Positions 15,843 through 24,785 are shown, numbered from the stretch's first letter. The stretch is DNA of 64,000 bases from an uncultured Collinsella sp. (GCA_958370325.1 CATXJW010000008.1:7084-71083), one strand, 5' to 3'. The notes: generated by a model from the letters alone, not told the origin. Numbers and translations are program-made.

Positions 15843-18842
15843 ATGAGCGACATCATGAGGCCGATCCCGTTTTCGCAGCTGATGAACTGGATCATCGAGG
15901 AGCACAAGACCCAGGGCGCCGTCTTTGGCGTGCGCAAGGTGGTCACGACCAACCAGGAGGGCGCGCTTCCCATTTTTGACGAGCGCATCGAGACTCCGTT
16001 TGGCCCGGCCGCCGGCCCCAACACGCAGCTTGCCCAGAACATCGTGGCCTCTTATGTGGCCGGTTCCCGCTTCTTTGAGCTCAAGACCGTTCAGGTTATG
16101 GACGGCGAGGAGCTCTCCAAGTGTGTGAACAAGCCCTGCATCGTGGCGCAGGACGAGTGCTACAACTGCGAGTGGTCGACCGAGCTCGAGGTTCCGCAGG
16201 CCTTTGCCGAGTACGTGAAGGCATGGTTTGCCTGCCACCTGATCGCTCGCGAGTACGGCCTGGGCAGCCCGGACGGTTTTGTCTTTAACATGTCCGTGGG
16301 CTATGACCTCGAGGGCATCAAGAGTCCCAAGGTCGACGCCTACATCGAGGGCATGAAGGACGCCAGCGGCTCCGACGTCTGGAACGAGTGCCGCACGTGG
16401 GCGCTCGCTAACCTGGACAAGTTTGAGCATGTCGATACCGCGTTTGTCGAGTCCATCCCGGCGCGCGTCTCCAACTCCATCACCGAGTCCACGCTGCATG
16501 GCTGCCCGCCGGCGGAGATCGAGCGCATCGCGACCTATCTGATCACCGAGAAGGGCCTCAACACCTACATCAAGTGCAACCCCACGCTGCTGGGCTATGA
16601 GTTTGCCCGCCAGCGTCTGAACGAGCTGGGCTTTGACTACATCGTCTTCGATGACACGCACTTCCGCGAGGACCTGCAGTGGGTCGACGCCGTGCCCATG
16701 TTCGAGCGCCTGATTGCCCTGTGCGCCGAGCGTGGCCTGGAGTTTGGCGTCAAGCTGACCAACACGTTCCCCGTCGACGTGACGAGGAACGAGCTGCCTT
16801 CCACCGAGATGTACATGTCCGGCCGTTCGCTGTTCTCGCTGACCATCGAGGCCGCCCGTCGCATTACCGAGCAGTTCGATGGCAAGCTGCGCATCAGCTA
16901 CTCCGGCGGTGCCACGGTCTACAACATCCGTGCCCTGTACGATGCCGGCATTTGGCCCGTCACCCTGGCGACCGACGTGCTCAAGCCCGGTGGCTACGAG
17001 CGCTTTAGCCAGATGGCCGGCGAGTTTGCCGACCTGGACGGCAAGCCGTTCACGGGCGTCTCTCTCGAGGCCGTGACTGCGATTCAGACCGACTCGCTCA
17101 CCAACCCGCTCTACAAGAAGCCGCTGCGCCCGCTGCCCGACCGCAAGGTCGCCGGCAAGAGCCCGCTTTCCGACTGCTTTACCACGCCGTGCCGCACGAG
17201 CTGCCCCATCCAGCAGGATATCCCCGCCTATCTGGCGGCTGTTGACGAGGGTCGCTACGAGGACGCGCTCAACATCATCATCGAGCGCAACGCCCTGCCG
17301 TTCATTACCGGTACCATCTGCCCGCATCCCTGCGGCCGTGCCTGCGAGCGTGCATTCTATGAGCCCGAGGGCGCCCAGATTCGCGCCAGCAAGCTCAAGG
17401 CCGCCCGCGAGGCCATGATCACCGTGCTGCCCAAGCTGCGCGCTCAGGCCATTGCCAACGACGGTGAGCGCAACGTTGCCGTTATCGGTGGCGGCCCGGC
17501 CGGCCTGGCGACGGCGTTCTTCCTGACGCGCGCCGGCGTGCCCGTCACCATCTTTGAGGCCCGCGATTCGCTCGGCGGCGTGGTCCGTCACGTGATCCCC
17601 GAGTTCCGTATCGCCAGCGACGATATCTCCCACGATGCCGAGCTCTGCCTGGCCTTTGGCGCCAAGGTGCAGCTCAACGCCCGCGTGGAGTCCATCGACG
17701 AGCTCAAGGCCCAGGGCTTTACCGACGTGGTCGTGGCCACCGGTGCCTGGATGCCCGGCTCTGCGGGCTTGGGCGAGGGCGCCGAGCTCGATGTGCTGGA
17801 GTTCCTCGAGGCTGCCAAGAAGGGCGAGAAGCTCGAGCTGGGCGAGGATGTCGTGGTCATTGGCGCCGGCAACACCGCCATGGACGCGGCTCGCGTGGCC
17901 AAGCGCCTGGCTGGCGTGAAGAACGTGCGCCTGGTATATCGCCGCACCAAGAAGCAGATGCCCGCCGACGAGGAAGAGCTCGATCTTGCTCTTGCCGACG
18001 GCGTTGAGTTCTGCGAGCTGCTGGCGCCCAAGGCACTCAACGGCGCCGTGCTGACCTGCGACGTCATGGAGCTCGGCGAGCCGGATGCAAGTGGCCGTCG
18101 CAGCCCTGTTGCCACGGGCGAGACCGTCGAGCTTCCTGCCACCACGGTGATCTGCGCCGTGGGCGAGGGCATCGATGCCAGCCTGTACGATGCCGCGGGC
18201 GTCGAGCACGACCGTCGCGGCCGCCTTGCCGCCACTTCCACCGGCGTCGAGGGCGTCTGGGCTGCGGGCGACTGCCGCCGCGGTCCCGCCACCGTGGTCG
18301 AGGCTATTGCTGACGCCGCCGAAGTCGCCCGCGCCATCGCCGGCGTGGACTTTAACAAGTACGCCGACTGCAACGAGCAGGCCGGCCGCGAGGACACCTG
18401 CTACGAGCGCAAGGGGTCGCTGTGCCGCGACAAGCGCAGCTGCACTAAGACCCGCTGCCTGGGCTGCGGCTCGGTGTGCGAGGTCTGCTGCGACGTGTGC
18501 CCCAACCGCGCCAACGTGGCAATTAAGGTGCCGGGCCTGGCCAAGCATCAGGTCGTCCACGTCGATGGCATGTGCAACGAGTGCGGTAACTGCGCCGTGT
18601 TCTGCCCCTACCAGGAGGGTCGTCCCTACAAGGACAAGCTCACCCTGTTCTGGAGCGAGCAGGACATGGAGAACTCCGAGAACGAGGGCTTCCTGGCCGT
18701 GGACGAGGATCACTTTAAGGTCCGTGTTGCCGGCACGGTCCGTACCGTCTCGGTCGATGCCGTCAACACCGGTCTGCCCGAGGCCGTCCGCCTGACCATC
18801 AAGGCCGTGCGCGACAGCTATCCGTACCTTCTTAAGAAATAG
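15843..18842 (+). CDS. ygfK: YgfK-type FAD/NAD(P) and Fe-S oxidoreductase subunit
   Basis: 999 aa from the ATG at 15843 (GAGAGGAGCTCATT upstream), MSDIMRPIPFSQLMNW being the typical YgfK start. The first ~430 residues form a DHOD-like barrel region. A GltD-like part follows with CRTSCPIQQDIP and CPHPCGRAC Fe-S motifs. An FAD site GGGPAGLATAFFLTRAG lies near residue 550 and an NAD site GAGNTAMDAARVAKRL near 675. The C-terminal ferredoxin-like Cys clusters include CNECGNCAVFCP. YgfK is named a putative selenate reductase subunit in E. coli, but in urate-degrading gut bacteria it is part of the purine cluster and probably feeds or drains electrons for the Mo hydroxylase. Confidence 0.93.
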   Translation: MSDIMRPIPFSQLMNWIIEEHKTQGAVFGVRKVVTTNQEGALPIFDERIETPFGPAAGPNTQLAQNIVASYVAGSRFFELKTVQVMDGEELSKCVNKPCIVAQDECYNCEWSTELEVPQAFAEYVKAWFACHLIAREYGLGSPDGFVFNMSVGYDLEGIKSPKVDAYIEGMKDASGSDVWNECRTWALANLDKFEHVDTAFVESIPARVSNSITESTLHGCPPAEIERIATYLITEKGLNTYIKCNPTLLGYEFARQRLNELGFDYIVFDDTHFREDLQWVDAVPMFERLIALCAERGLEFGVKLTNTFPVDVTRNELPSTEMYMSGRSLFSLTIEAARRITEQFDGKLRISYSGGATVYNIRALYDAGIWPVTLATDVLKPGGYERFSQMAGEFADLDGKPFTGVSLEAVTAIQTDSLTNPLYKKPLRPLPDRKVAGKSPLSDCFTTPCRTSCPIQQDIPAYLAAVDEGRYEDALNIIIERNALPFITGTICPHPCGRACERAFYEPEGAQIRASKLKAAREAMITVLPKLRAQAIANDGERNVAVIGGGPAGLATAFFLTRAGVPVTIFEARDSLGGVVRHVIPEFRIASDDISHDAELCLAFGAKVQLNARVESIDELKAQGFTDVVVATGAWMPGSAGLGEGAELDVLEFLEAAKKGEKLELGEDVVVIGAGNTAMDAARVAKRLAGVKNVRLVYRRTKKQMPADEEELDLALADGVEFCELLAPKALNGAVLTCDVMELGEPDASGRRSPVATGETVELPATTVICAVGEGIDASLYDAAGVEHDRRGRLAATSTGVEGVWAAGDCRRGPATVVEAIADAAEVARAIAGVDFNKYADCNEQAGREDTCYERKGSLCRDKRSCTKTRCLGCGSVCEVCCDVCPNRANVAIKVPGLAKHQVVHVDGMCNECGNCAVFCPYQEGRPYKDKLTLFWSEQDMENSENEGFLAVDEDHFKVRVAGTVRTVSVDAVNTGLPEAVRLTIKAVRDSYPYLLKK

Positions 18843-18853
18843 GCGAGTCTCTT

Positions 18854-19333
18854 ATGGCCAAATCCATTCAACATAACGTGGCCTACGTTGCCTGCGGAAG
18901 CGGCTGTGCCTCCGCAGGCGGCGACGCCCGCTGCAGCGAAGGCTGCATTGGCTGTGGCGCCTGCGTCACGGCCTGCCCCCACGGCGCCATTGCGCTGGTC
19001 GATGGCATCGCTCGCGTGGATCGCTCAAAGTGCACGGGCTGTGGCCTGTGCGGCATGGCGTGCCCGCAGCGCGTAATTGCCTTCGTTCCCGGCTACCAGA
19101 ACATCCTGGTGCGCTGCAACAACACCGATAAGGGCGCCATTGCCCGCAAGATCTGCGGCACGAGCTGCATCGGTTGTGGCATGTGCGCCAAAAAGTGCCC
19201 CGCCGGCGCTATCCGCATCGAGGACAACTGCGCCCATATCGATGGCGCGGACTGCCTATCGTGCGGCATGTGCGCCGTCGTCTGCCCACATGGCGCCATC
19301 CACGACCGCACCGGCATCGCCGCCGGCGTGTAG
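18854..19333 (+). CDS. Polyferredoxin with four [4Fe-4S] motifs
   Basis: 159 aa with four CxxCxxCxxxCP motifs: CIGCGACVTACP, CTGCGLCGMACP, CIGCGMCAKKCP and CLSCGMCAVVCP, enough for four [4Fe-4S] clusters. It resembles the C-terminal half of RnfB. It lies 11 nt after ygfK and 12 nt before the xdhD-like gene, so it is most likely the electron wire between the flavoprotein YgfK and the Mo hydroxylase. No membrane segment is visible. Confidence 0.9.
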   Translation: MAKSIQHNVAYVACGSGCASAGGDARCSEGCIGCGACVTACPHGAIALVDGIARVDRSKCTGCGLCGMACPQRVIAFVPGYQNILVRCNNTDKGAIARKICGTSCIGCGMCAKKCPAGAIRIEDNCAHIDGADCLSCGMCAVVCPHGAIHDRTGIAAGV

Positions 19334-19345
19334 AAGGGAATCACC

Positions 19346-22123
19346 ATGGCACAGGAATTCACTTTTACCGTTAACGGCGTCAAGTGCACGACGACCCAGA
19401 ACAAGCCGCTGTTGCGCTACCTGCGCGACGACCTGCACATCCATTCCGCTAAGGACGGCTGCTCCGAGGGCGCCTGCGGTACCTGCACCATCCATGTGGA
19501 CGGTGCCGCCGTCAAGGCGTGCGTGCTGACCACCGCCCTTGCCGCCGGCCGCAACATCGTGACTGTCGAGGGCCTGCCCGAGGACGTGCGCGAGGTGTTT
19601 GTGTACGCCTTTGGCGCCGTGGGCGCCGTGCAGTGCGGCTTTTGCATCCCCGGCATGGTCATGGCGGGCGCGGCGCTCATCGCCGAGGACCCCGAGCCCA
19701 CCGAGGAGCAGATCAAGTACGCCATCCGCGGCAACGTCTGCCGCTGCACCGGCTACAAGAAGATTATCGAGGGCATTTCGCTGGCCGCTGCGGTGCTCCG
19801 CGGCGAAAAGCAGATCGACGAGGATCTGGAGCGCGGCGATGACTACGGCGTGGGCAAGCGCGCCTTCCGTATCGACGTGCGCAAGAAGGTGCTCGGCGAG
19901 GGCAAGTACCCCGACGACATCGACGAGCTCGATCAACCGGGTCTGACCTACGCCAGCGCCGTGCGCTCCAAGTACCCGCGCGCCCGTGTGCTCTCCATCG
20001 ACACCTCCAAGGCAGAGGCCCTGCCCGGCGTGGTGGGTATCCTACGCGCCGAGGACGTGCCGGTCAACCAGGTCGGCCACCTTATCCAGGACTGGGACGT
20101 CATGATCGCCCAGGGCGATATCACCCGCTGCGTGGGCGATGCCATTGTGCTGGTGGTTGCCGAGGACGAGGCGACGCTCGAGAAGGCTAAGAAGCTCGTA
20201 AAGATTGATTACGAGCCGCTGGAGCCCGTGCGTAACATTGTCGAGGCCAGGGCTGCTGACGCCCCGCGCCTGCACGACAGCTTCTTTGCCTTCGGCAACA
20301 CGGTGGAGCTCAAGGACAACGTGTGCCAGAGCCGCCATGTGACGCGCGGTGACGCCGCCAAGGCGCTGGCAGAGAGCGCGTTTACCGTGACGCAGCGCTT
20401 TACCACGCCCTTTACCGAGCATGCCTTCTTGGAGCCCGAGTGCGCCGTCGCCTTCCCGTACAAGAACGGCGTCAAGGTGCAGTCGACCGACCAGGGTGCC
20501 TACGATACGCGCAAAGAGTGCGCCCACATGTTTGGCTGGGATAGCGAACCCGAGCGTGTGGTCGTCGAGACCATGCTCGTGGGTGGCGGCTTTGGCGGCA
20601 AGGAGGACGTTTCGGTCCAGCACCTGGCCGCGCTCGCCGCATATAAGTTCCAGCGTCCTGTGAAGTGCAAGCTCACGCGTGCCGAGTCGCTCGCTTTCCA
20701 TCCCAAGCGTCATGCGATGGACGGCACCTTTACGCTGGGCTGCGACGCCGAGGGCATCTTTACCGGCCTGGACTGCGAGATCAACTTTGACACCGGCGCC
20801 TACGCGTCGCTGTGCGGCCCGGTGCTCGAGCGCGCCTGCACGCATGCCGTCGGCCCCTACAAGTACCAGAACACCGACATCCGCGGCTTCGGCTACTACA
20901 CTAACAACCCGCCTGCCGGCGCGTACCGTGGCTTTGGCGTTTGCCAGTCCGAGTTTGCACTCGAGAGCCTGATCGACCTACTGGCCGAGAAGGTCGGCCT
21001 GGATCCGTGGGAGATCCGCTACCGTAACGCCATCGAGCCGGGCGAGGTTTTGCCCAACGGCCAGATCGCCGATTGCTCCACGGCGCTTAAGGAGACGCTG
21101 CTCGAGGTCAAGGATGCCTATTACGCGCATCCCGGACACGCCGGTATCGCCTGCGCCATGAAGAACGCCGGCGTGGGCGTGGGCCTGCCCGACGCCGGTC
21201 GCTGCAAGATTCGCGTCGAGGACGGCGTGGCGGTGGTCTATGCCGCCACGTCCGACATCGGCCAGGGCTGCAACACGGTCTTTTTGCAGGACGTTGCCGA
21301 GGCGTGCGGTCTGCCGCTGAGCTGCATTGCCAACGGCGAGTGCTCCACCGAGAACGCTCCCGACTCCGGCACCACGTCTGGCTCGCGCCAGACGGTCGTG
21401 ACCGGCGAGGCCGTGCGCGGCGCCGCCTTCCTGCTGCGCGACGCCATGGTTGGCATCGAGGCCGGCAAGCCTGCGCCCGCCGCTCCGGTGAGCGCGCATG
21501 GCGACGGCATCAAGATCGAGTACGACGACGGTCGCGCCTATCAGCTGCGCACGCAGGAACTCGTCGTCGGCCAGGGCATGCATCCTCAGGATCCCGCGGC
21601 CGCCATCAAGGCGCTCGAGGGATGCGAGTTTGGCTACGTGTACCTGGAGCCGACCGACAAGCTGGGCGCCGACGTCCCCAACCCCAAGAGCCACATCTGC
21701 TACGGCTTTGCCACGCATGTGGTCATTCTGGATGATGACGGCCGCGTGAGCGAGGTCTATGCCGCGCACGATTCCGGCAAGGTGGTCAATCCCATCTCCA
21801 TCCAGGGTCAGATTGAAGGCGGCGTGCTCATGGGTATGGGCTATGCGCTTACCGAGGACTGGCCGCTCAAGGACTGCGTGCCCCAGGCAAGGTACGGTAC
21901 GCTCGGGCTGTTCCGTGCGCCCGAGATTCCGGATATCCACGCCATTTACGTGGAGAAGGACGAGCTACTGCCTGTGGCATATGGCGGCAAGGGCATCGGC
22001 GAGATCGCAACGATTCCCACGGCGCCCGCCGTGCAGAACGCCTATCGCGCGTTTGACGGCAAGCTGCGTCCAAATCTGCCCATGGTGGATACGCCGTACA
22101 GCCGCGCTCGTCACCGCGGGTAG
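19346..22123 (+). CDS. xdhD: Selenium-dependent-type molybdenum hydroxylase (XdhD-like), 2Fe-2S and Mo domains fused
   Basis: 925 aa. The N-terminal [2Fe-2S] domain has CSEGACGTC (C39, C44, C47). A second cluster domain has QCGFCIPGM and CRCTGY. A xanthine dehydrogenase-type molybdopterin region follows with GGGFGGKEDVS, PAGAYRGFG and the catalytic-Glu motif GKGIGE near the C-terminus. No FAD-binding (CO dehydrogenase M) domain is in the protein or next to it. The family hydroxylates purines; here xanthine/urate interconversion is most likely. The selenium would be a labile cofactor, inferred from yqeB/yqeC nearby, not a selenocysteine: no in-frame TGA occurs. Confidence 0.92.
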   Translation: MAQEFTFTVNGVKCTTTQNKPLLRYLRDDLHIHSAKDGCSEGACGTCTIHVDGAAVKACVLTTALAAGRNIVTVEGLPEDVREVFVYAFGAVGAVQCGFCIPGMVMAGAALIAEDPEPTEEQIKYAIRGNVCRCTGYKKIIEGISLAAAVLRGEKQIDEDLERGDDYGVGKRAFRIDVRKKVLGEGKYPDDIDELDQPGLTYASAVRSKYPRARVLSIDTSKAEALPGVVGILRAEDVPVNQVGHLIQDWDVMIAQGDITRCVGDAIVLVVAEDEATLEKAKKLVKIDYEPLEPVRNIVEARAADAPRLHDSFFAFGNTVELKDNVCQSRHVTRGDAAKALAESAFTVTQRFTTPFTEHAFLEPECAVAFPYKNGVKVQSTDQGAYDTRKECAHMFGWDSEPERVVVETMLVGGGFGGKEDVSVQHLAALAAYKFQRPVKCKLTRAESLAFHPKRHAMDGTFTLGCDAEGIFTGLDCEINFDTGAYASLCGPVLERACTHAVGPYKYQNTDIRGFGYYTNNPPAGAYRGFGVCQSEFALESLIDLLAEKVGLDPWEIRYRNAIEPGEVLPNGQIADCSTALKETLLEVKDAYYAHPGHAGIACAMKNAGVGVGLPDAGRCKIRVEDGVAVVYAATSDIGQGCNTVFLQDVAEACGLPLSCIANGECSTENAPDSGTTSGSRQTVVTGEAVRGAAFLLRDAMVGIEAGKPAPAAPVSAHGDGIKIEYDDGRAYQLRTQELVVGQGMHPQDPAAAIKALEGCEFGYVYLEPTDKLGADVPNPKSHICYGFATHVVILDDDGRVSEVYAAHDSGKVVNPISIQGQIEGGVLMGMGYALTEDWPLKDCVPQARYGTLGLFRAPEIPDIHAIYVEKDELLPVAYGGKGIGEIATIPTAPAVQNAYRAFDGKLRPNLPMVDTPYSRARHRG

Positions 22124-22191
22124 AGTAGAGCGCGGACGGCCATTGCTGACTGCCGTCTGCGCTTGCCATCAACTGTATAAGCTGCGCCTTT

Positions 22192-22226
22192 GGCCCCAGC
22201 TCCATCGTGAGCCGGGGCCTTTTGTT
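22192..22226 (+). terminator. Terminator after xdhD
   Basis: GGCCCCAGCTC (22192-22202) pairs with GAGCCGGGGCC (22209-22219) with one mismatch, followed by TTTTGTTT. It ends the permease/ssnA-ygfK-xdhD unit and lies directly before the hairpin array. Confidence 0.85.
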
Positions 22227-22230
22227 TGGA

Positions 22231-22690
22231 GCGGAAACTGCGTCCCGGAATCCAGCCTCTGAACGGGATGAACTTTCCCAACGGGGCCGCACGCGGAAAC
22301 TGCGTCCCGGATTCGATGCTCAGAATGGGACGCATTTTCCCCTTGAGCCTCTAGCGGAAAGCGTGTCCCGGAATTCGGCTCCAGAGTGGGATGCGCTTTC
22401 CGGTTGGAGCTTCAAACGGAAAGTGCATCCCGGAATCCGCGCCTGGAATGGGATGCACTTTCCGGAACAGCCCTCAACCGGAAACTGCGTCCCAGAATTT
22501 CGCTTCAGAGTGGGACGCCGTTTCCGGCTGAACCCTCTGGCGGAAAGTTCATCCCAGAATTGGCGCTCGGAGTGGGACACGGTTTCCGGATGGAGCCTCA
22601 GCGGAAACTGTATCCCAGTTTGAGCGTTTATTCCGGGATGCCGTTTCCGCAGGGCGCTTCAACCGGAACGCGTGTCCCGTATAAAAGTAC
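22231..22690. repeat. Array of about eight ~62-nt hairpin units
   Basis: Units start at 22231, 22293, 22354, 22416, 22478, 22540, 22601 and (half unit) 22663, a period of 61-62 nt. Each unit runs CGGAAA-n-TGCGTCCC-GAAT, a variable 12-16 nt loop, then GTGGGA-TGC-n-TTTCCG, so arms are reverse complements. Short spacers resemble GGAGCCTCAA. Arm changes are partly compensated: unit 4 has GTGCATCCC/GGGATGCAC and unit 2 GCGTCCC/GGGACGC. Frames stay open through it but encode only the repeat. It fills most of the 713-nt gap 22124-22836. Confidence 0.88.
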
Positions 22691-22766
22691 GGAAAAGTGT
22701 CGAAATAGGCACCTTAAAACTTCGGAAAAGTGTCAAATTCGATAGGCAAATTATTCGGAAAAGTGT
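22690..22766. repeat. Three direct repeats with a 33-nt period
   Basis: CGGAAAAGTGT occurs at 22690-22700, 22723-22733 and 22756-22766, exactly 33 nt apart. The first two continue into TC(G/A)AA. They follow the hairpin array without a gap and share its CGGAAA core. They could be protein-binding sites or decayed repeat units. Confidence 0.7.
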
Positions 22767-22836
22767 AGCTGGATGACAAAACAGCACTTAGAAGCCGGTG
22801 CTGGATGCGGGATCCTGCGGCCGCCTTCAGTCCTCG

Positions 22837-23823
22837 CTACTCGTCGTCTCCGTCGTTGGGGTCGCCCTTGAGGGTGTTGATGTCCAGGTACTCGTCATCG
22901 TTCTCTTTTTGCTGGGTCTCCGACTCCGCTTGGGTGGGGCCGGAGAACAGCCGGAATCCCTCAAACGCAATGACGCCGAGCAGGGCAATGACAATGGCGA
23001 TAAAGGCAACCTTGACTGCCTGCGGAAATTCCGAGAAACGCAGCGCCTTTTCCTCGGCGTAATAATCGGCGAAGCGCTCTTCGCCCGTGCTTTTGGTATA
23101 CGCCGGCGCGGACGCGGCCTCCGGGTCATATTCCGGTGCAGGCGTGGCAGCGTACGGATCGTTGAGATAATCGCTCGATGCGGTGCCATAATCCTCGGTC
23201 TCGATGCGATCGGTGCCAGCATAGCCATCGGAATAATCGGAATATGCCGCACCGCCCTCATAGTCCGCGGCGCTCGTGTTGGCGGCAAAAAGCGGGTTAA
23301 CTGGAACGTCGAGCGCCGGCATGCCGGTAGAGGTCTCATCCAGATCGGCTGCAGCCCAGGAATCGTAGGCAACCTGATGGGCAACGGGCTCATCGAGCCT
23401 TGTGACCGGAGACTTGCGTGCCGCAGGAACAGGCAACTGCTGGGCGCTGTACATAACGGTGCTGTCGGCCGATTTGTTCCGCGTCGCCGCAGCGAGAAAT
23501 GCCGCCGTCTCGGACGGGTCGCTTGCGGGGCGGGGGGTGGGCGTGGGCGCCGAAATGGGTGCGGGCGTAGACGCGGGCGTCGAAACAGGCGGCTGCGCAG
23601 GAGTCGGCGCAGATGCGGGCTTAGGCGCAAGTGCGGAATTGGGGCTTGACGGGCGAGCCCCACCGCCCATGAGTTCGTCGGCGGTCCACGGGCGATTATC
23701 CATCACGTCGTCAAGGCTCAGCGAAAACAGGTCGTCTTCACCCTCATCGAACATGCGGTGCACATGTCCACCAATTGCCGGAATCAATCCGCGACCGGTG
23801 CATGATGCCTTGCTCAACGCCAT
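22837..23823 (-). CDS. Pro/Ala-rich single-pass membrane protein of unknown function
   Basis: 328 aa from the ATG at 23823 (AAAGGGTGG upstream), MALSKASCTGRG. I do not recognise a family. An N-terminal acidic segment has DDLFSLSLDDVMDNRPW. A Pro/Ala/Thr-rich linker of ~45 residues (APTPAQPPVSTPASTPAP) follows, then a Tyr/Asp/Ala-rich region with several DY pairs. One clear transmembrane helix (VKVAFIAIVIALLGVIAFEG) lies near residues 270-290, followed by an acidic tail. With no signal peptide this suggests a long cytoplasmic N-terminus. It is likely real, with its own ribosome site and a non-repetitive middle. Confidence 0.7.
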   Translation of the reverse strand: MALSKASCTGRGLIPAIGGHVHRMFDEGEDDLFSLSLDDVMDNRPWTADELMGGGARPSSPNSALAPKPASAPTPAQPPVSTPASTPAPISAPTPTPRPASDPSETAAFLAAATRNKSADSTVMYSAQQLPVPAARKSPVTRLDEPVAHQVAYDSWAAADLDETSTGMPALDVPVNPLFAANTSAADYEGGAAYSDYSDGYAGTDRIETEDYGTASSDYLNDPYAATPAPEYDPEAASAPAYTKSTGEERFADYYAEEKALRFSEFPQAVKVAFIAIVIALLGVIAFEGFRLFSGPTQAESETQQKENDDEYLDINTLKGDPNDGDDE

Positions 23824-23946
23824 TCTGTTCCACCCTTTCGAAATACTAATGACATCGATTATATGGAACTTTCCAAGCGGCTCGGTCTTGGATTCATGCT
23901 CTCCAGAACTCGCGCCCAAAAGGGGAGGGGCAATCTGGGCGAGTGC

Positions 23947-24600
23947 CTACTTGTCGTCGGCCGCCGCCTTGGCCTCATTGAGGTAGCTATAGAAGCTGTA
24001 CTTGGAGATGCCAAAGAACTCGCAGGCGCGCTCGCTCGACTTGGAAATGAGGAAGGCGCCGCGACGGTCGAGGTAGCCAATGGCACGAATGCGCTCGTCT
24101 TTGGTCATGAGCGCCGCGGGCTTGCCCACAAACTGCTCGCACTCGTGCAGCAGGTCCTCGAGCAGGTCGCCGATGTTCTTGGTAATGGGCTCGGGCTCGG
24201 TGTAGCCCGTGCCGCCGGTGCCGGTAAAGGCGTCGAGCGAACGCTCAAAAGCCTTCATAAGCGTAATGTCAAAGTTAATGCCCAAAATGCCGACGGGCTT
24301 GCCCTCGTCGTTGCGGATAAAGATGGTCGAGGACTTGAGCAGCTTGCCATCGGCGGTTTTGGTGAGGTATGGCTCGCGGTCGTGCACGTCGGTGGTGCCC
24401 TCGTGCATGGACTCAAGCACAATATGGCTGGGGCCGTCACCCAGTTTGCGCCCGCTGACGTGGCCGTTTTCGATCACTACGATGGAGTGGTCCACGTCAT
24501 CGGTCTCCAGATCGTGGACGACGATTTCGCAGTTGGGGCCAAATTGGAGCGCCAGGCCGTGTGCAAGGCGCTTGTAGAACTCAATCTGTGCGGGGGTCAT
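23947..24600 (-). CDS. YheO-type PAS-like/HTH transcriptional regulator (copy B)
   Basis: 217 aa from the ATG at 24600, preceded by AGGAAGGCACCC; an in-frame ATG ten codons upstream lacks a good site. The N-terminal YheO-like PAS domain has GPNCEIVVHDLE, SGRKLGDGPSH and GILGINFDIT. The C-terminal HTH is FFGISKYSFYSYLNEAK. It is divergent from dpaL, and two identical-design palindromes lie in the shared upstream region, so it probably controls dpaL-ygeY-ygeW. It is paralogous to the regulator at 11740. Confidence 0.9.
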   Translation of the reverse strand: MTPAQIEFYKRLAHGLALQFGPNCEIVVHDLETDDVDHSIVVIENGHVSGRKLGDGPSHIVLESMHEGTTDVHDREPYLTKTADGKLLKSSTIFIRNDEGKPVGILGINFDITLMKAFERSLDAFTGTGGTGYTEPEPITKNIGDLLEDLLHECEQFVGKPAALMTKDERIRAIGYLDRRGAFLISKSSERACEFFGISKYSFYSYLNEAKAAADDK

Positions 24601-24719
24601 GGGTGCCTTCCTAAAAATTAGTTTGGGCACACTTTGCCATAAACCACACTTGTTCGCAAATAACGAAAGCGTCGCTGCGTTATGTGACCGTTCGGCGGCG
24701 AAAAGGTACCGATTACGGC

Positions 24720-24734
24720 AACAAACAATTTGTT
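24720..24734. promoter_or_regulatory. Operator candidate 1 upstream of dpaL
   Basis: AACAAA-CAA-TTTGTT, a perfect 6-bp inverted repeat with 3-nt centre. The same design recurs 51 bp downstream, about five helical turns, so two dimers could bind the same DNA face. It lies in the divergent region between the YheO-type regulator and dpaL. Confidence 0.6.
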
Positions 24735-24770
24735 AGGTTTACCAATCAAAAAGTGTGATAGAACAGTGCT

Positions 24771-24785
24771 AACAAACTTTTTGTT
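24771..24785. promoter_or_regulatory. Operator candidate 2 upstream of dpaL
   Basis: AACAAA-CTT-TTTGTT, identical arms to the copy at 24720 with a different centre. It lies 92 nt before the dpaL start codon. Confidence 0.6.

Noticed and set aside
15675..18713. Very long open frame (about 1012 codons) antisense to ygfK
   Set aside because: Same artefact of codon bias; ygfK on the plus strand is unambiguous.
19346..22123. Selenocysteine in the Mo hydroxylase
   Set aside because: The frame has no internal TGA; selenium in this family is a labile cofactor.
22231..22690. CRISPR array
   Set aside because: Repeats are imperfect and internally palindromic, the spacers are about 12 nt and similar to each other, and there are no cas genes.
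22207..22745. Two overlapping open frames of about 120-138 codons with repeating residues
   Set aside because: They merely translate the 62-nt hairpin array; no ribosome sites, and the repeat is conserved as palindrome, not as protein.
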